Positions 26,581 to 34,650 are shown, numbered from the stretch's first letter. The stretch: DNA of 38,144 nt from a gamma proteobacterium symbiont of Ctena orbiculata (GCA_003094535.1 NATV01000087.1:1-38144), one strand, 5' to 3'. Numbers and translations: made by a program. The notes: a model not told the origin generated them from the letters alone.

Positions 26581-28743
26581 TCAACAGGGCAGCAGATTGG
26601 CATAGGCTACCACCAGCCACTTACTACCCACCTCTTCGAAATTGACCTGTACCCGGGCGCTGCGCCCCTGTCCCTCTGCGTTCAATACCACGCCCTCACC
26701 GAACTTTGCATGGCGCACCCGCTGTCCCAGGCTGAATCCGCTCTGCTCTGCAACCTCGAGGTAGGGTGCACGGCCGTAGAGAGGCTGGCCGATGCCGGGG
26801 CCGGCCCGCACCTCGGACATCAGCTCGGCGGGCATCTCCCGGATGAAGCGGGAGGGGAGGGGATAGCTGTCGCTGCCGTGGAGACGCCGGCTTTCCGCGT
26901 GACAGAGATAGAGTTCCCGCATGGCGCGGGTCACCCCGACATAGCAGAGCCGTCGCTCCTCCTCCAGGCGGTCGGGATCGTCCGCCGACATGCTGTGGGG
27001 AAACAGCCCCTCCTCCATGCCGACCAGGAAAACCAGGGGAAACTCAAGCCCCTTGGCGGAGTGGAGGGTCATCAACTGCACACAGGATTCCGAGGGGTCG
27101 CCCTGGGCCTCACCCGCCTCCAGGGCGGCATGGGAGAGAAAGGCGGAAAGCTCGTCCATCTCCTCCGTCTCATCCACCTCGTAGCCGAACTGGCGGGTGG
27201 CATTGACCAGCTCCTCCAGATTCTCCTTGCGGTCGATCCCCTTGCCGTCACGGCTTTTGTCGAAATGATCGGGCAGTCCGCTGGCCGTGAGCATCTGCTC
27301 GACCTGTTCCGGCAGCGAGAGATTGGCGCAATTGACCCGCAGCTCCTCGACCAGGTCGAGAAAGCCCTGCAGCGCGGTTGCCGCCCGCTTCGGCATCGCC
27401 CCCCCTCGCAGCAACGCTGAAGACGCCTGCCAAAGGGAGCAGTCGAAATCCCTGGCGTGGGCGCGCACCGCATCCATGGTCTTGGGCCCGATGCCCCGGG
27501 GCGGCATGTTGACCGCACGCTCGAAGGCGCCGTCATCCTGTTGGTTGCTGAGCAGCCTGAGGTAGGCGAGGGCATCCTTGATCTCGGCACGCTCGAAAAA
27601 ACGCAAGCCTCCATAGACGCGATAGGGGATGGCGGCCTGAATCAGCGCCTCTTCGAAGAGGCGTGACTGGGCGGTGGTGCGATAGAGTATGGCTGCTTCC
27701 GACTGGTTGTTGCCCTCATCGATAAACTGCCGGATCCTCTCCACCACGAAGCGCGCCTCGTCGATCTCGTTGAAGGCAGCATAGAGTTTGATCGGCTCGC
27801 CATCGCCATCCTGGGTCCAGAGTTGTTTTCCCAGGCGCGAAGGATTGTTGTTGATCAGGGCATTGGCGGCATTCAGGATATTGCCGGTGGAACGGTAGTT
27901 CTGCTCCAGGCGCACCAGGATCGCATGCTCATAATGGGTCTGAAAACTCTGAATGTTCTCCACCCGGGCACCACGCCAGCCGTAGATCGACTGGTCATCG
28001 TCGCCGACGACGAAAAGATTGTTGCGCGGACCCGCCAACATCCTCAGCCAGGCATACTGGATTGCATTGGTATCCTGGAACTCATCCACCAGGATATGCT
28101 GGAAGCGCTGTTGATAATGCTGCAGGATATCCGGGCGCTCGCGCCATAGTTCATGGGCGCGCAGCAACAGCTCGGCAAAATCGACCTGCCCCCCCCGGTC
28201 GCAGGCATTCTGGTACTCGCTGTAGAGACGGATCATCTGGCGTTGATAGGGATCGCCGCCGTCATCCAGATGGTGGGCCCGCAGGCCCTCGTCCTTGCGG
28301 CCGTTGATGAACCATTGAATCTGCCTTGGCGGCCAGCGGGCCTCGTCGAGATCGAGGTTCTTCAGCAGGCGCTTGATAAGACGAAACTGGTCATCGGAAT
28401 CGAGGATCTGGAAACCCTGTGGCAGACCCGCCTCTTTCCAGTGCCCCCGCAGCAGACGGTGGGCCAGGCCGTGGAAGGTACCGACCCACATGCCGCCCAA
28501 CGGCTGGCCGAGCAGGTTTTCGATGCGATAGCGCATCTCCCTCGCCGCCTTGTTGGTGAAAGTAACCGCCAGTATCGACCAGGGAGATGCGGACTCAGCC
28601 GCCAGCAACCAGGCGATCCGGTGCACCAGCACCCGGGTCTTGCCGCTGCCGGCCCCCGCCAGCACCAGCAGATTACCCAGGGGTGCCGTGACCGCCTCAC
28701 GCTGTGCGTCGTTGAGCGGATCTAGTATGGGAGAGACATCCAT
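26581..28743 (-). CDS. uvrD: DNA helicase II UvrD
   Basis: SF1A 3'-5' helicase for nucleotide-excision and mismatch repair. From ATG at 28743 it is 720 residues, exactly the E. coli UvrD length, beginning MDVSPILDPLNDAQREAV. The frame is open to a GTG at 28815, but that would add 24 atypical residues. Helicase motifs: Q-motif, Walker A LAGAGSGKTRVL (I), DEFQDTN (II), GDDDQSIYGWRGA (III), LEQNYRST (IV), TLHSAKGLEFPLVFLVGMEEG (V) and VGVTRAMRELYL (VI). The C-terminal Tudor-like RNA polymerase-binding domain (GQRVRHAKFGEGVVLNAEG) is complete. No LexA box was found upstream. Confidence 0.96.
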   Translation of the reverse strand: MDVSPILDPLNDAQREAVTAPLGNLLVLAGAGSGKTRVLVHRIAWLLAAESASPWSILAVTFTNKAAREMRYRIENLLGQPLGGMWVGTFHGLAHRLLRGHWKEAGLPQGFQILDSDDQFRLIKRLLKNLDLDEARWPPRQIQWFINGRKDEGLRAHHLDDGGDPYQRQMIRLYSEYQNACDRGGQVDFAELLLRAHELWRERPDILQHYQQRFQHILVDEFQDTNAIQYAWLRMLAGPRNNLFVVGDDDQSIYGWRGARVENIQSFQTHYEHAILVRLEQNYRSTGNILNAANALINNNPSRLGKQLWTQDGDGEPIKLYAAFNEIDEARFVVERIRQFIDEGNNQSEAAILYRTTAQSRLFEEALIQAAIPYRVYGGLRFFERAEIKDALAYLRLLSNQQDDGAFERAVNMPPRGIGPKTMDAVRAHARDFDCSLWQASSALLRGGAMPKRAATALQGFLDLVEELRVNCANLSLPEQVEQMLTASGLPDHFDKSRDGKGIDRKENLEELVNATRQFGYEVDETEEMDELSAFLSHAALEAGEAQGDPSESCVQLMTLHSAKGLEFPLVFLVGMEEGLFPHSMSADDPDRLEEERRLCYVGVTRAMRELYLCHAESRRLHGSDSYPLPSRFIREMPAELMSEVRAGPGIGQPLYGRAPYLEVAEQSGFSLGQRVRHAKFGEGVVLNAEGQGRSARVQVNFEEVGSKWLVVAYANLLPC

Positions 28744-28807
28744 AATCGATAGTTTACTCGGCCGGCGCCAGGTATTCGACCCGATTCGATCACGGACGAT
28801 CTGTTCA

Positions 28808-29116
28808 TCACTCACCCTCGGTGCTGATGATCACCTGATGCATCTCGATGGCGCCCTCGCCTTCGAAGGCCTCCTTCGGCATCGGATTGGCATGGGCGGC
28901 GCGGAAATCCTCGCTGCCCACCCAGCCCTCGAACGCGGCCTTGTCCTGCCAACTGGTAAGCACGATATAGGGCAGCCCCGGCTTGGCCGGTTGCAACACC
29001 TGCATGCGTACGAAACCGGGCTGCTTCTCGATCTGACCCTCGCGGTTGCGAAAACGCGCCTCGAACATCTCCCGATAGCCCTCGGCAACGGGGACACGGT
29101 TGGCGACAATGAACAT
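28808..29116 (-). CDS. Antibiotic biosynthesis monooxygenase (ABM) family protein, IsdG/HmoB-like
   Basis: Small ferredoxin-like alpha/beta barrel protein, 102 residues with ATG at 29116 (AGGAG 8 bases upstream; the longer frame to 29161 has no good site). Features: MFIVANRVPV strand, EGYREMFEARFRNREGQIEKQPGFVRMQVLQP, then PYIVLTSWQDKAAFEGWVGSEDFRAAH, which is the ABM signature with the conserved W and the H of the F-x-x-A-H end. In the family such proteins include haem-degrading IsdG/HmoB enzymes and quinol monooxygenases. The arrangement WxxxxxFxxWxxSxxFxxAH is most like HmoB/IsdG, so a haem-related role is possible. It lies directly upstream of uvrD. Confidence 0.85.
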   Translation of the reverse strand: MFIVANRVPVAEGYREMFEARFRNREGQIEKQPGFVRMQVLQPAKPGLPYIVLTSWQDKAAFEGWVGSEDFRAAHANPMPKEAFEGEGAIEMHQVIISTEGE

Positions 29117-29374
29117 CTCTTTAACTCCTGCACTAGTGGGCAAATAGGTCTTCAGCCGCAATTTGCCAGTATCATTCTGCCTGCCGCTCGGAGCCGTTGC
29201 TCCAATCAGCTAACATCTCAAGCCTTGTTAATACGCGCAATCTTTAGAACGACTGAAGGGTAAGACGGAGCAGCAAAGCCGCTACCCGAAGGCGATATCA
29301 AAGCCAATATAACTATAGAATTGAATAAGGGCAGGAGATACCCTAAGCCCTCTACAATCAGAGCGAGGATCTAG

Positions 29375-30358
29375 ATGCGGATTTTGGCAGGTGATATCGG
29401 CGGCACCAATACACGAATCGCGCTTTATCAGGCAGTACCAGGATCACCACTGGAGTTACTCCTGCACAAGACCTATTTCAGCCAGTCCTACGAAGCCATC
29501 GAGTCTGTGCTGGAACTCTTCCTGGCCCAAGCGGGAGAAAGGCAAATCGAAGCAGCCTGCTTCGGTATTGCCGGACCGGTCATCGACCAGGTCTGTGAAA
29601 CGACCAATCTGCCCTGGCGTGTATCCGCAAAAGAGATAAACGATCGATTCAACTTCAGGCAGAGCTGTCTGATCAACGACCTCGAGGCCAATGCCTGGGG
29701 TATAGAGATCCTGGAGGAGAAAGACTTTGTCACCCTCAGCCCTGGGGCTGACAACGCCAAGGGCAATCGATCCATCATTGCTGCCGGCACCGGCCTGGGT
29801 GAGGCGGGGCTCTACTGGGACGGGGAGAGCTACCAACCCTTTCCCTCGGAGGGGGGACATAGTGATTTCAGTCCGAGCACACCGTTTGAATTTTCTCTCT
29901 ACCAGGTGTTACAGGACAGATACGGCCACGTCAGCTGGGAGCATTTGGTCTCCGGACCGGGACTGGAGGCCATCTATGATCATCTCCGTCGCCGGCGGAA
30001 TCTGCAGACACCCGATTGGCTGATTGAGTACATGGAGCAGGTCGGCAAGACCCCGGCCATCTCCGAAACCGGTCTCGAGTCGACGGATCCCTTGTGCCGG
30101 GAATCCCTGGAGATCTTTACTCGGCTCTACGCCCGTGAAGCAGGCAATCATGCCTTGAAAATCATGGCCACGGGCGGCGTCTACCTGGGTGGCGGCATCG
30201 CGCCCAAGATCCTGCCGATACTTCGGGAGGGAATCTTCATGGAGGCGTTCGTCGCCAAGGGACCGATGCGAAGGATCATGGAGGCGATGCCGGTTAAGGT
30301 CATCCTCAATGAAAATACCGCGCTCTTCGGTGCCGCAAACTACGCCATGACGATCTAG
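29375..30358 (+). CDS. glk: Glucokinase
   Basis: ATP-dependent glucose phosphorylation, bacterial hexokinase type (Glk, not ROK). The 327-residue product begins MRILAGDIGGTNTRIALYQ (phosphate-1 loop). It contains FGIAGPVIDQ and INDLEANAWGI (catalytic Asp in the NDxEA motif), IAAGTGLGEAGLYW (ATP loop), PSEGGHSDFSP (the Glu/His glucose contacts of this family) and GGVYLGGGIAPKIL near the C-terminus. SD GAGGA precedes the ATG. With phosphofructokinase elsewhere in this window it suggests an active upper glycolysis. Convergent with the peroxidase gene; a large hairpin lies between them. Confidence 0.95.
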   Translation: MRILAGDIGGTNTRIALYQAVPGSPLELLLHKTYFSQSYEAIESVLELFLAQAGERQIEAACFGIAGPVIDQVCETTNLPWRVSAKEINDRFNFRQSCLINDLEANAWGIEILEEKDFVTLSPGADNAKGNRSIIAAGTGLGEAGLYWDGESYQPFPSEGGHSDFSPSTPFEFSLYQVLQDRYGHVSWEHLVSGPGLEAIYDHLRRRRNLQTPDWLIEYMEQVGKTPAISETGLESTDPLCRESLEIFTRLYAREAGNHALKIMATGGVYLGGGIAPKILPILREGIFMEAFVAKGPMRRIMEAMPVKVILNENTALFGAANYAMTI

Positions 30359-30434
30359 ATCGAGACAAGAGAGCGGTCTCCGGCAAGCCTGCGGAGATAG
30401 GGCCTCTGTCGCCCCCCATACCGGTGACTCCCCC

Positions 30435-30469
30435 TTCGGGAACCTCTGACCACTACAGAGGTTCCCGGA
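30435..30469. terminator. 14-base-pair hairpin between convergent glk and the peroxidase gene
   Basis: TTCGGGAACCTCTG (30435-30448) pairs with CAGAGGTTCCCGGA (30456-30469), giving 14 pairs with one G-U and a 7-base loop. Flanking C-runs and G-runs (30430-30434 and 30474-30479) may extend it. No T-run follows. A smaller stem (TCTCCG / CGGAGA, near 30376-30396) precedes it. It is probably a transcript end for both genes, possibly Rho-assisted. Confidence 0.5.
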
Positions 30470-30524
30470 TTGCGGGGGGTTCCCTGATCGTACCGGCCAG
30501 GGCATCGATCAGGATATTTTTCTT

Positions 30525-31514
30525 TCACTCAAAGGGTTTGGGCATCGGCGTCTTGTCGGTTGAGGGTGGCAGGATCGGCATCTGGAAGGAGGGCTGGTCA
30601 CCGGTCAGGCTCTTCAGAAACGCCACGATCATAGCATTCTCCTTGTCAGAGAATTTCTTGCCCAGCTGCAGCCGTCCCATCACATCCACCGCCTCGGTCA
30701 GGGTCTCCGCCTCGCCATCGTGGAAGTAGGGATAGGTCATCTCCACGTTGCGCAGGGTTGGGACCTTGAACTTGAAGCGGTCCGCATCCTTACCGGTAAC
30801 GGCGCTCAGGCCCTCGGCCGGACTTTTTGCCTTGTAGGGTTCGACCAGACCCATCTTCTGGAACGAGTTGCCACCTACAGCCTCACCGTTGTGGCAGGAG
30901 ACACAACCACTCTCCTTGAACAGTTTATAACCGGCCATCTCATCCTCTGTCAGGGCGGTCGCATCACCCAGCAGCCACTGGTCGAAACGGGAGTTCGGGG
31001 TCACCAGCGTCTTCTCAAACTCGGCGATGGCCTGGGTGACTTCGTCAATGGTGATCTTGTCGGTACCGTAGACCTGTTTGAACTCCATGACATATTGGGG
31101 AATCGAGGTCAGCACGTCGATCGCCAGGGTATGGGTAAAGGCCATCTCGCCAGGATTGGCGATAGGTCCCCCCGCCTGCGCTTTCAAGTCGGCCGCTCGG
31201 CCGTCCCAGAATTGAGCCACATTTAGGCTGGAGTTGAGCACCGTCGGGGCGTTGATGGGACCCTGCTGCCAATTGTGACCGATGGAGGTCTTGAGATTGT
31301 CAGTACCGCCCATACTGAGATTGTGGCAGGAATTACAGGAAATAAATCCAGACTTGGAGAGACGGGGATCAAAATAGAGCTTTTTGCCCAATTCAACCTG
31401 ACCCAGGTTGATATTCTGTACCGGTTTGATGGGCTTGATCGGCTCATCCGCCGCGAAGGCCAGGCATGAAACACCCAGCATGAGTGAAAATGTAATCAAT
31501 TGTTTACGTATCAT
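30525..31514 (-). CDS. Periplasmic di-haem cytochrome c peroxidase (CcpA/MauG family)
   Basis: Reduces hydrogen peroxide with electrons from cytochrome c in the periplasm. With ATG at 31514 it is 329 residues and starts with a signal peptide (MIRKQLITFSLMLGVSCLAFAA). The frame is open to 31691, but that would bury the leader. Two haem c motifs, Cys60-NS-Cys63-His64 and Cys204-VS-Cys207-His208, are at the family spacing. QFWDGRAADLKAQAGGPIANPGEMA (101-125) is the conserved peroxidase-domain segment, and Met279 in DVMGRLQLGKK is a candidate distal ligand of the high-potential haem. The promoter region overlaps an Irr-type palindrome at 31706-31722, leaving a leader of about 190 bases. Downstream of the Fur-family regulator gene. 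Confidence 0.95.
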   Translation of the reverse strand: MIRKQLITFSLMLGVSCLAFAADEPIKPIKPVQNINLGQVELGKKLYFDPRLSKSGFISCNSCHNLSMGGTDNLKTSIGHNWQQGPINAPTVLNSSLNVAQFWDGRAADLKAQAGGPIANPGEMAFTHTLAIDVLTSIPQYVMEFKQVYGTDKITIDEVTQAIAEFEKTLVTPNSRFDQWLLGDATALTEDEMAGYKLFKESGCVSCHNGEAVGGNSFQKMGLVEPYKAKSPAEGLSAVTGKDADRFKFKVPTLRNVEMTYPYFHDGEAETLTEAVDVMGRLQLGKKFSDKENAMIVAFLKSLTGDQPSFQMPILPPSTDKTPMPKPFE

Positions 31515-31705
31515 GTTGCTTAACCCGATAGTTGAAGTACTGTTAACACCATCCTCTACCTGAATAGCCTTTCGCTGTTGCTTAACAAGGAAGAGGCTCT
31601 CCAGCGACAGGGTGTCTGATTCGGTTTTTCCAACTCTTAGCGGCCCTGGGTTGTTCATAATCCGGACCGCGCCAAAAACCCTACCAAACACCGGGTAATG
31701 CTAGA

Positions 31706-31722
31706 TTTAGAATAATTCTAAA
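31706..31722. promoter_or_regulatory. Perfect 8-1-8 Irr/PerR-type operator upstream of the peroxidase gene
   Basis: TTTAGAATAATTCTAAA is a perfect palindrome (8-1-8) and fits the published Irr-box form TTTAGAA-N3-TTCTAAA. It also resembles PerR boxes (TTATAAT-N-ATTATAA). On the minus strand a possible -35 TTGATC (31739-31734) and -10 candidates (31709-31717) overlap it, so a bound regulator would repress the peroxidase gene. The rest of the 308-base gap 31515-31822 holds a perfect GC palindrome GTGCGGCCGCAC near 31795-31806 within a stem at the regulator's 3' end, and otherwise nothing I can name. Confidence 0.7.
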
Positions 31723-31822
31723 ACAATGACGCAGATCAATAACTGCTAGGGATAGGGTTGAGGGGATTGGAGTCGAGGGTTCAGATCCCGGCGCGTGCGG
31801 CCGCACCCAGCCGGAGATCCCC

Positions 31823-32257
31823 TCAGGGGTGACTGTTCCTCACCCGGATCACCAGGTCCACCATGTCCATCGCCGTGCCCGCGGGCAGTTCCTGATTGAC
31901 AAAGTGTGGTGCGAGGCGCTCTTTAATGTCGATCAGGTCGCCGGTATCGACATTATAGAAATGGTGGTGGTGGCTGGTATTGGAGTCGTAGAAGGTGCGG
32001 CTTGCGTCGATAAAGATTTCACGCACCAGCCCCTTCTTGACGAACAATCCAAGGGTATTGTAAACGGTGGCCTTTGAAACCCGGGCACCCGTCTGCTTTA
32101 CCATTTCAAACAACTGGTCGGCGGTAATATGTTGATTACGCGCGAAGAGGGTATCGGCGATAACCCGCCGCTGCCTCGTCAGATTGATGCCGTGATCACT
32201 GAGAAGCGAACCGATTCTCTCTTCCTGGGTTGTTTGACTGTCGTTTTTCGAATTCAT
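31823..32257 (-). CDS. Fur-family regulator, Irr/PerR-like, cysteine-free
   Basis: Winged-helix metalloregulator of 144 residues; the start at 32257 is chosen because the longer frame to 32305 adds a hydrophobic non-family tail. The recognition helix lies in VSKATVYNTLGLFVKKGLV (60-78). There is no cysteine anywhere, so the CxxC structural zinc site of Fur/Zur is missing. FYDSNTSHHHHFYNVDTGDLIDI (90-111) and ELPAGTAMDMVDLVIRVR (123-140) closely follow the Irr/PerR pattern, where the His cluster binds haem or metal. The Irr N-terminal Cys-Pro haem motif is not present. It sits between its probable targets, the peroxidase gene and the divergent rubrerythrin unit. Confidence 0.88.
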   Translation of the reverse strand: MNSKNDSQTTQEERIGSLLSDHGINLTRQRRVIADTLFARNQHITADQLFEMVKQTGARVSKATVYNTLGLFVKKGLVREIFIDASRTFYDSNTSHHHHFYNVDTGDLIDIKERLAPHFVNQELPAGTAMDMVDLVIRVRNSHP

Positions 32258-32483
32258 CACCGAAGTATAAATAGAGAACCCGATAAATGCCAAGCCCAAG
32301 AGCAAAAAGCTTCCGCTGACCAGGAGCTTGGCTGAAGTTCAGAATTGATATACAAAGCCGGGAACAGCACTGTACATCGCTGCACGGCACTACCACAGCC
32401 ATACATTATCCTCGATTGAGGCGCCAAGACTAATAGGCACAGGCTATTAATATCATTGAAAAGACCGTTCGCTCAGAATCGAT

Positions 32484-32500
32484 TTTATAACTATTCTAAA
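32484..32500. promoter_or_regulatory. Second Irr/PerR-type operator upstream of rubrerythrin
   Basis: TTTATAACTATTCTAAA matches the peroxidase operator at 14 of 17 positions, and 6 of its 8 arm positions are symmetric. It ends 68 bases before the rubrerythrin ATG. A possible -10 (TATAAC, 32486-32491) falls inside it. The surrounding 311-base gap (32258-32568) between the divergent regulator and rubrerythrin genes also has a 6-base inverted repeat TAATAG (32431-32436) / CTATTA (32444-32449). Confidence 0.6.
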
Positions 32501-32568
32501 CACCTACGAAGGGCCCCTAGCGCTCGACGTTTCTATCCACAACAAACCATCTTTTTGGAGAACCAGAC

Positions 32569-32985
32569 ATGGAACTCAAAGGTAGTAAGACTGAGCAAAA
32601 TCTGAAAGACGCTTTCGCCGGAGAATCCCAGGCCAACCGCCGTTATCTCTACTTCGCCTCCAAGGCCGATGTGGAGGGATACAATGATGTAGCCGCCCTG
32701 TTCCGCTCCACCGCGGAGGGCGAGACGGGCCATGCCCACGGACATCTGGAGTACCTGGAGCAGTGCGGCGATCCCGCCACCGGTCTGCCGATCGGTCCGA
32801 CCGGAGACAACCTGAAGGCCGCAGTCGCCGGCGAAACCCATGAGTACACCGATATGTACCCGGGTATGGCCAAGACCGCCCGCGACGAGGGATTCGACGA
32901 GGTCGCTGACTGGTTCGAGACCCTGGCGAAGGCTGAGCGCTCCCACGCAAACCGTTACCAAAAAGCACTGGACGAGATGGACTGA
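32569..32985 (+). CDS. Rubrerythrin family di-iron protein without rubredoxin domain
   Basis: Non-haem di-iron peroxidase of 138 residues, a single four-helix bundle. Iron ligands are readable: Glu19 (AGES), Glu52 and His55 (EGETGHA), Glu89 and Glu92 ([11 protein letters not shown]), Glu123 and His126 (KAERSH). The C-terminal rubredoxin domain (CPxCG) of classical rubrerythrin is absent, so electrons must come from another protein. GGAG lies 9 bases upstream of the ATG, and an Irr/PerR-type box is 69 bases further up. It is the first gene of a unit with an HdrD/GlpC-like Fe-S protein and a DUF3501 protein, and two hairpins follow its stop. Confidence 0.95.
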   Translation: MELKGSKTEQNLKDAFAGESQANRRYLYFASKADVEGYNDVAALFRSTAEGETGHAHGHLEYLEQCGDPATGLPIGPTGDNLKAAVAGETHEYTDMYPGMAKTARDEGFDEVADWFETLAKAERSHANRYQKALDEMD

Positions 32986-33000
32986 AGTCCGGCCAGCAAA

Positions 33001-33049
33001 CCTGAACCCATGGTTCAGGATGATCCAAGGGCGGTCTTCGGGCCGCCCT
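33001..33049 (+). promoter_or_regulatory. Two tandem hairpins between rubrerythrin and the Fe-S protein gene
   Basis: Hairpin 1: CCTGAACC (33001-33008), 3-base loop, GGTTCAGG (33012-33019). Hairpin 2: AGGGCGGTC (33028-33036), TTCG tetraloop, GGCCGCCCT (33041-33049), one G-U pair. A C(UUCG)G loop is exceptionally stable. No U-tract follows. Such structures usually protect an upstream mRNA from 3' exonucleases or cause partial termination, giving more rubrerythrin than Fe-S protein. Confidence 0.65.
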
Positions 33050-33073
33050 ATGACACAACCAGGAGTAGTAGCA

Positions 33074-34417
33074 ATGGCAGCACCCAGCAACCAGAGAGAG
33101 GGTAATCTGGAGGCCCCCACACGGCATCCAATCGACTGGAAGAGCCCGGAATATTACGACGAAGAGAAATTGATGGCAGAGCTCGAAAGGGTCTTCGACC
33201 TGTGCCATGGCTGTCGACGTTGTGTCAGTCTCTGCCAGAGCTTTCCAACCCTGTTCGATCTGGTGGATGAATCGGAGACCATGGAGATCGACGGTGTCGA
33301 TAAACAGGATTACTGGCAGGTGGTCGATCACTGCTACCTCTGCGATCTCTGCTACATGACCAAGTGCCCCTATGTACCGCCCCACGAGTGGAATATAGAT
33401 TTTCCCCACCTGATGCTGCGCGGGAAGGCGGTCAAATACAAGAAGGGGGACGTCAAATTGCGCGACCGAGTGCTCACCAGCACGGACAATCTAGGAAAGT
33501 TGGCGGGCATTCCGGTGGTTGCCGGCGTCGTCAACCGTTTCAACAAGGCCAACAACTTTCGCGAGATTCTCGATCACGCACTCGGCGTTCATCCGCAGGC
33601 AAAATTGCCCGAATTCCATGGCAAACCGTTACGCAAGCGGCTTGCTGAAAGGATAAACAGCAGTGCGCAAGGCACCCCGGCCGGAGCAACCAAGGGCAAG
33701 GTAGCCCTGTTCAGCACCTGTTACGGCAACTACAACGAACCCCATGTGGGTGAGGACCTGGTTGCCGTCTTCGAGCATAACGGGATACCGGTCACCATCG
33801 CCCCAAAGGAGCAGTGCTGCGGCATGCCGAAACTGGAGCTGGGAAACCTCGAAGCCGTGGAAGCGGCGAAGGAGGCCAACATACCGGTGTTGGCGGAACT
33901 GGTCGACGCGGGCTGGGATATCGTCGCCCCGGTACCCTCCTGCGCCTTGATGTTCAAGCAGGAGCTGCCGCTGCTGTTCCCGGACGATCCAGCGGTAAAA
34001 AAAGTGGCGGATGCAATTTTCGATATCTTCGAATATCTCGTGATTCGCCACAAGAACGACCTTCTGAAGACCGATTTCAAGCAGGGACTTGGCAAGGTTG
34101 CCTACCATGCGGCATGCCATCAACGGGTACAGAATGTGGGCGCCAAGACCAAGGAGCTGCTGAGCCTGATTCCGGATACCCAGGTCACCGCCATCGAACG
34201 ATGCTCAGGCCACGATGGCACCTATGCGGTAAAAAGCGAGTTCCACGCCCATGCGATGAAGATCGGCAAACCGGTGGTCAACCGGGTCAAACAGGCGGAG
34301 GCAGACCACTATGGCAGCGACTGTCCGATGGCTGGCCACCATATCGAGAACGGCCTGGATGACGGCAGGGCACCGGAACATCCGATCAGCCTGCTGCGCA
34401 TCGCTTACGGCGTTTAA
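33074..34417 (+). CDS. HdrD/GlpC-like iron-sulfur protein of the rubrerythrin operon
   Basis: Electron-transfer protein of the heterodisulfide-reductase-related family, 447 residues. The frame is open to 32840, but ATG at 33074 has AGGAG 8 bases upstream. Two 4Fe-4S motifs come first: C44-x2-C47-x2-C50-x3-C54 and C87-x2-C90-x2-C93-x4-C98-P. Two CCG-type domains follow: FSTCYGNY ... CCGMPKLELGN ... PSCALMF, and ACHQRVQN ... ERCSGHDGTYAVK ... SDCPMAG. The second has Cys-Ser-Gly in place of Cys-Cys-Gly. No membrane segment or signal is seen. By position it is the likely electron donor to the rubredoxin-less rubrerythrin (inference). In GlpC and HdrD relatives these domains pass electrons to or from quinones, thiols or flavins. 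Confidence 0.92.
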   Translation: MAAPSNQREGNLEAPTRHPIDWKSPEYYDEEKLMAELERVFDLCHGCRRCVSLCQSFPTLFDLVDESETMEIDGVDKQDYWQVVDHCYLCDLCYMTKCPYVPPHEWNIDFPHLMLRGKAVKYKKGDVKLRDRVLTSTDNLGKLAGIPVVAGVVNRFNKANNFREILDHALGVHPQAKLPEFHGKPLRKRLAERINSSAQGTPAGATKGKVALFSTCYGNYNEPHVGEDLVAVFEHNGIPVTIAPKEQCCGMPKLELGNLEAVEAAKEANIPVLAELVDAGWDIVAPVPSCALMFKQELPLLFPDDPAVKKVADAIFDIFEYLVIRHKNDLLKTDFKQGLGKVAYHAACHQRVQNVGAKTKELLSLIPDTQVTAIERCSGHDGTYAVKSEFHAHAMKIGKPVVNRVKQAEADHYGSDCPMAGHHIENGLDDGRAPEHPISLLRIAYGV

Positions 34418-34459
34418 ACCAAGGGAGCGAATGATCTCAATCAAGGCTATCATAGGCCG

Positions 34460-34600
34460 ATGGACCAGTTCAGCGATGAAATCCGAGACATCAGGCGGGC
34501 GACAACCTTCTTGGTCAAGGAGTTGAAGGATTACCTATTCATTGACAAGCCCGCCGTCCACGACTCGGCGGCTGGCAACGGCACGTTAGATCAAGATTGA
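34460..34600 (+). CDS. Possible 46-residue small protein in the rubrerythrin/DUF3501 operon
   Basis: An ATG at 34460 opens a 46-codon frame ending in TGA at 34600: MDQFSDEIRDIRRATTFLVK, then ELKDYLFIDKPAVHDSAAGN and GTLDQD. The first half would form an amphipathic acidic helix. It fills most of the 233-base gap between the Fe-S protein and DUF3501 genes on the same strand. The ribosome site is weak (TAGG close to the ATG). It could be chance, or the eroded remnant of a gene. Confidence 0.35.
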   Translation: MDQFSDEIRDIRRATTFLVKELKDYLFIDKPAVHDSAAGNGTLDQD

Positions 34601-34650
34601 TAGCGTACAAATTCAGGGAAGTGACGATTTGTTCTTAACGGGAGTAATTA

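Noticed and set aside
26503-27420. Plus-strand frame of 305 residues
   Set aside because: Antisense to uvrD, with no recognisable domain and no ribosome site.
30360-30524. Possible small RNA gene in the GC-rich gap between glk and the peroxidase gene
   Set aside because: Only nested stems are visible, with no promoter on either strand; a shared transcript end explains it more simply.
31515-31691. 59-codon N-terminal extension of the peroxidase
   Set aside because: It would place the signal peptide in the middle of the protein; the ATG at 31514 gives the normal family form.
31770-31806. GGGTTCAGATCCC looks like a tRNA T-arm
   Set aside because: The 5-base T-stem does not pair fully, no acceptor or anticodon arm can be built from the preceding 75 bases, and there is no matching 5' end.
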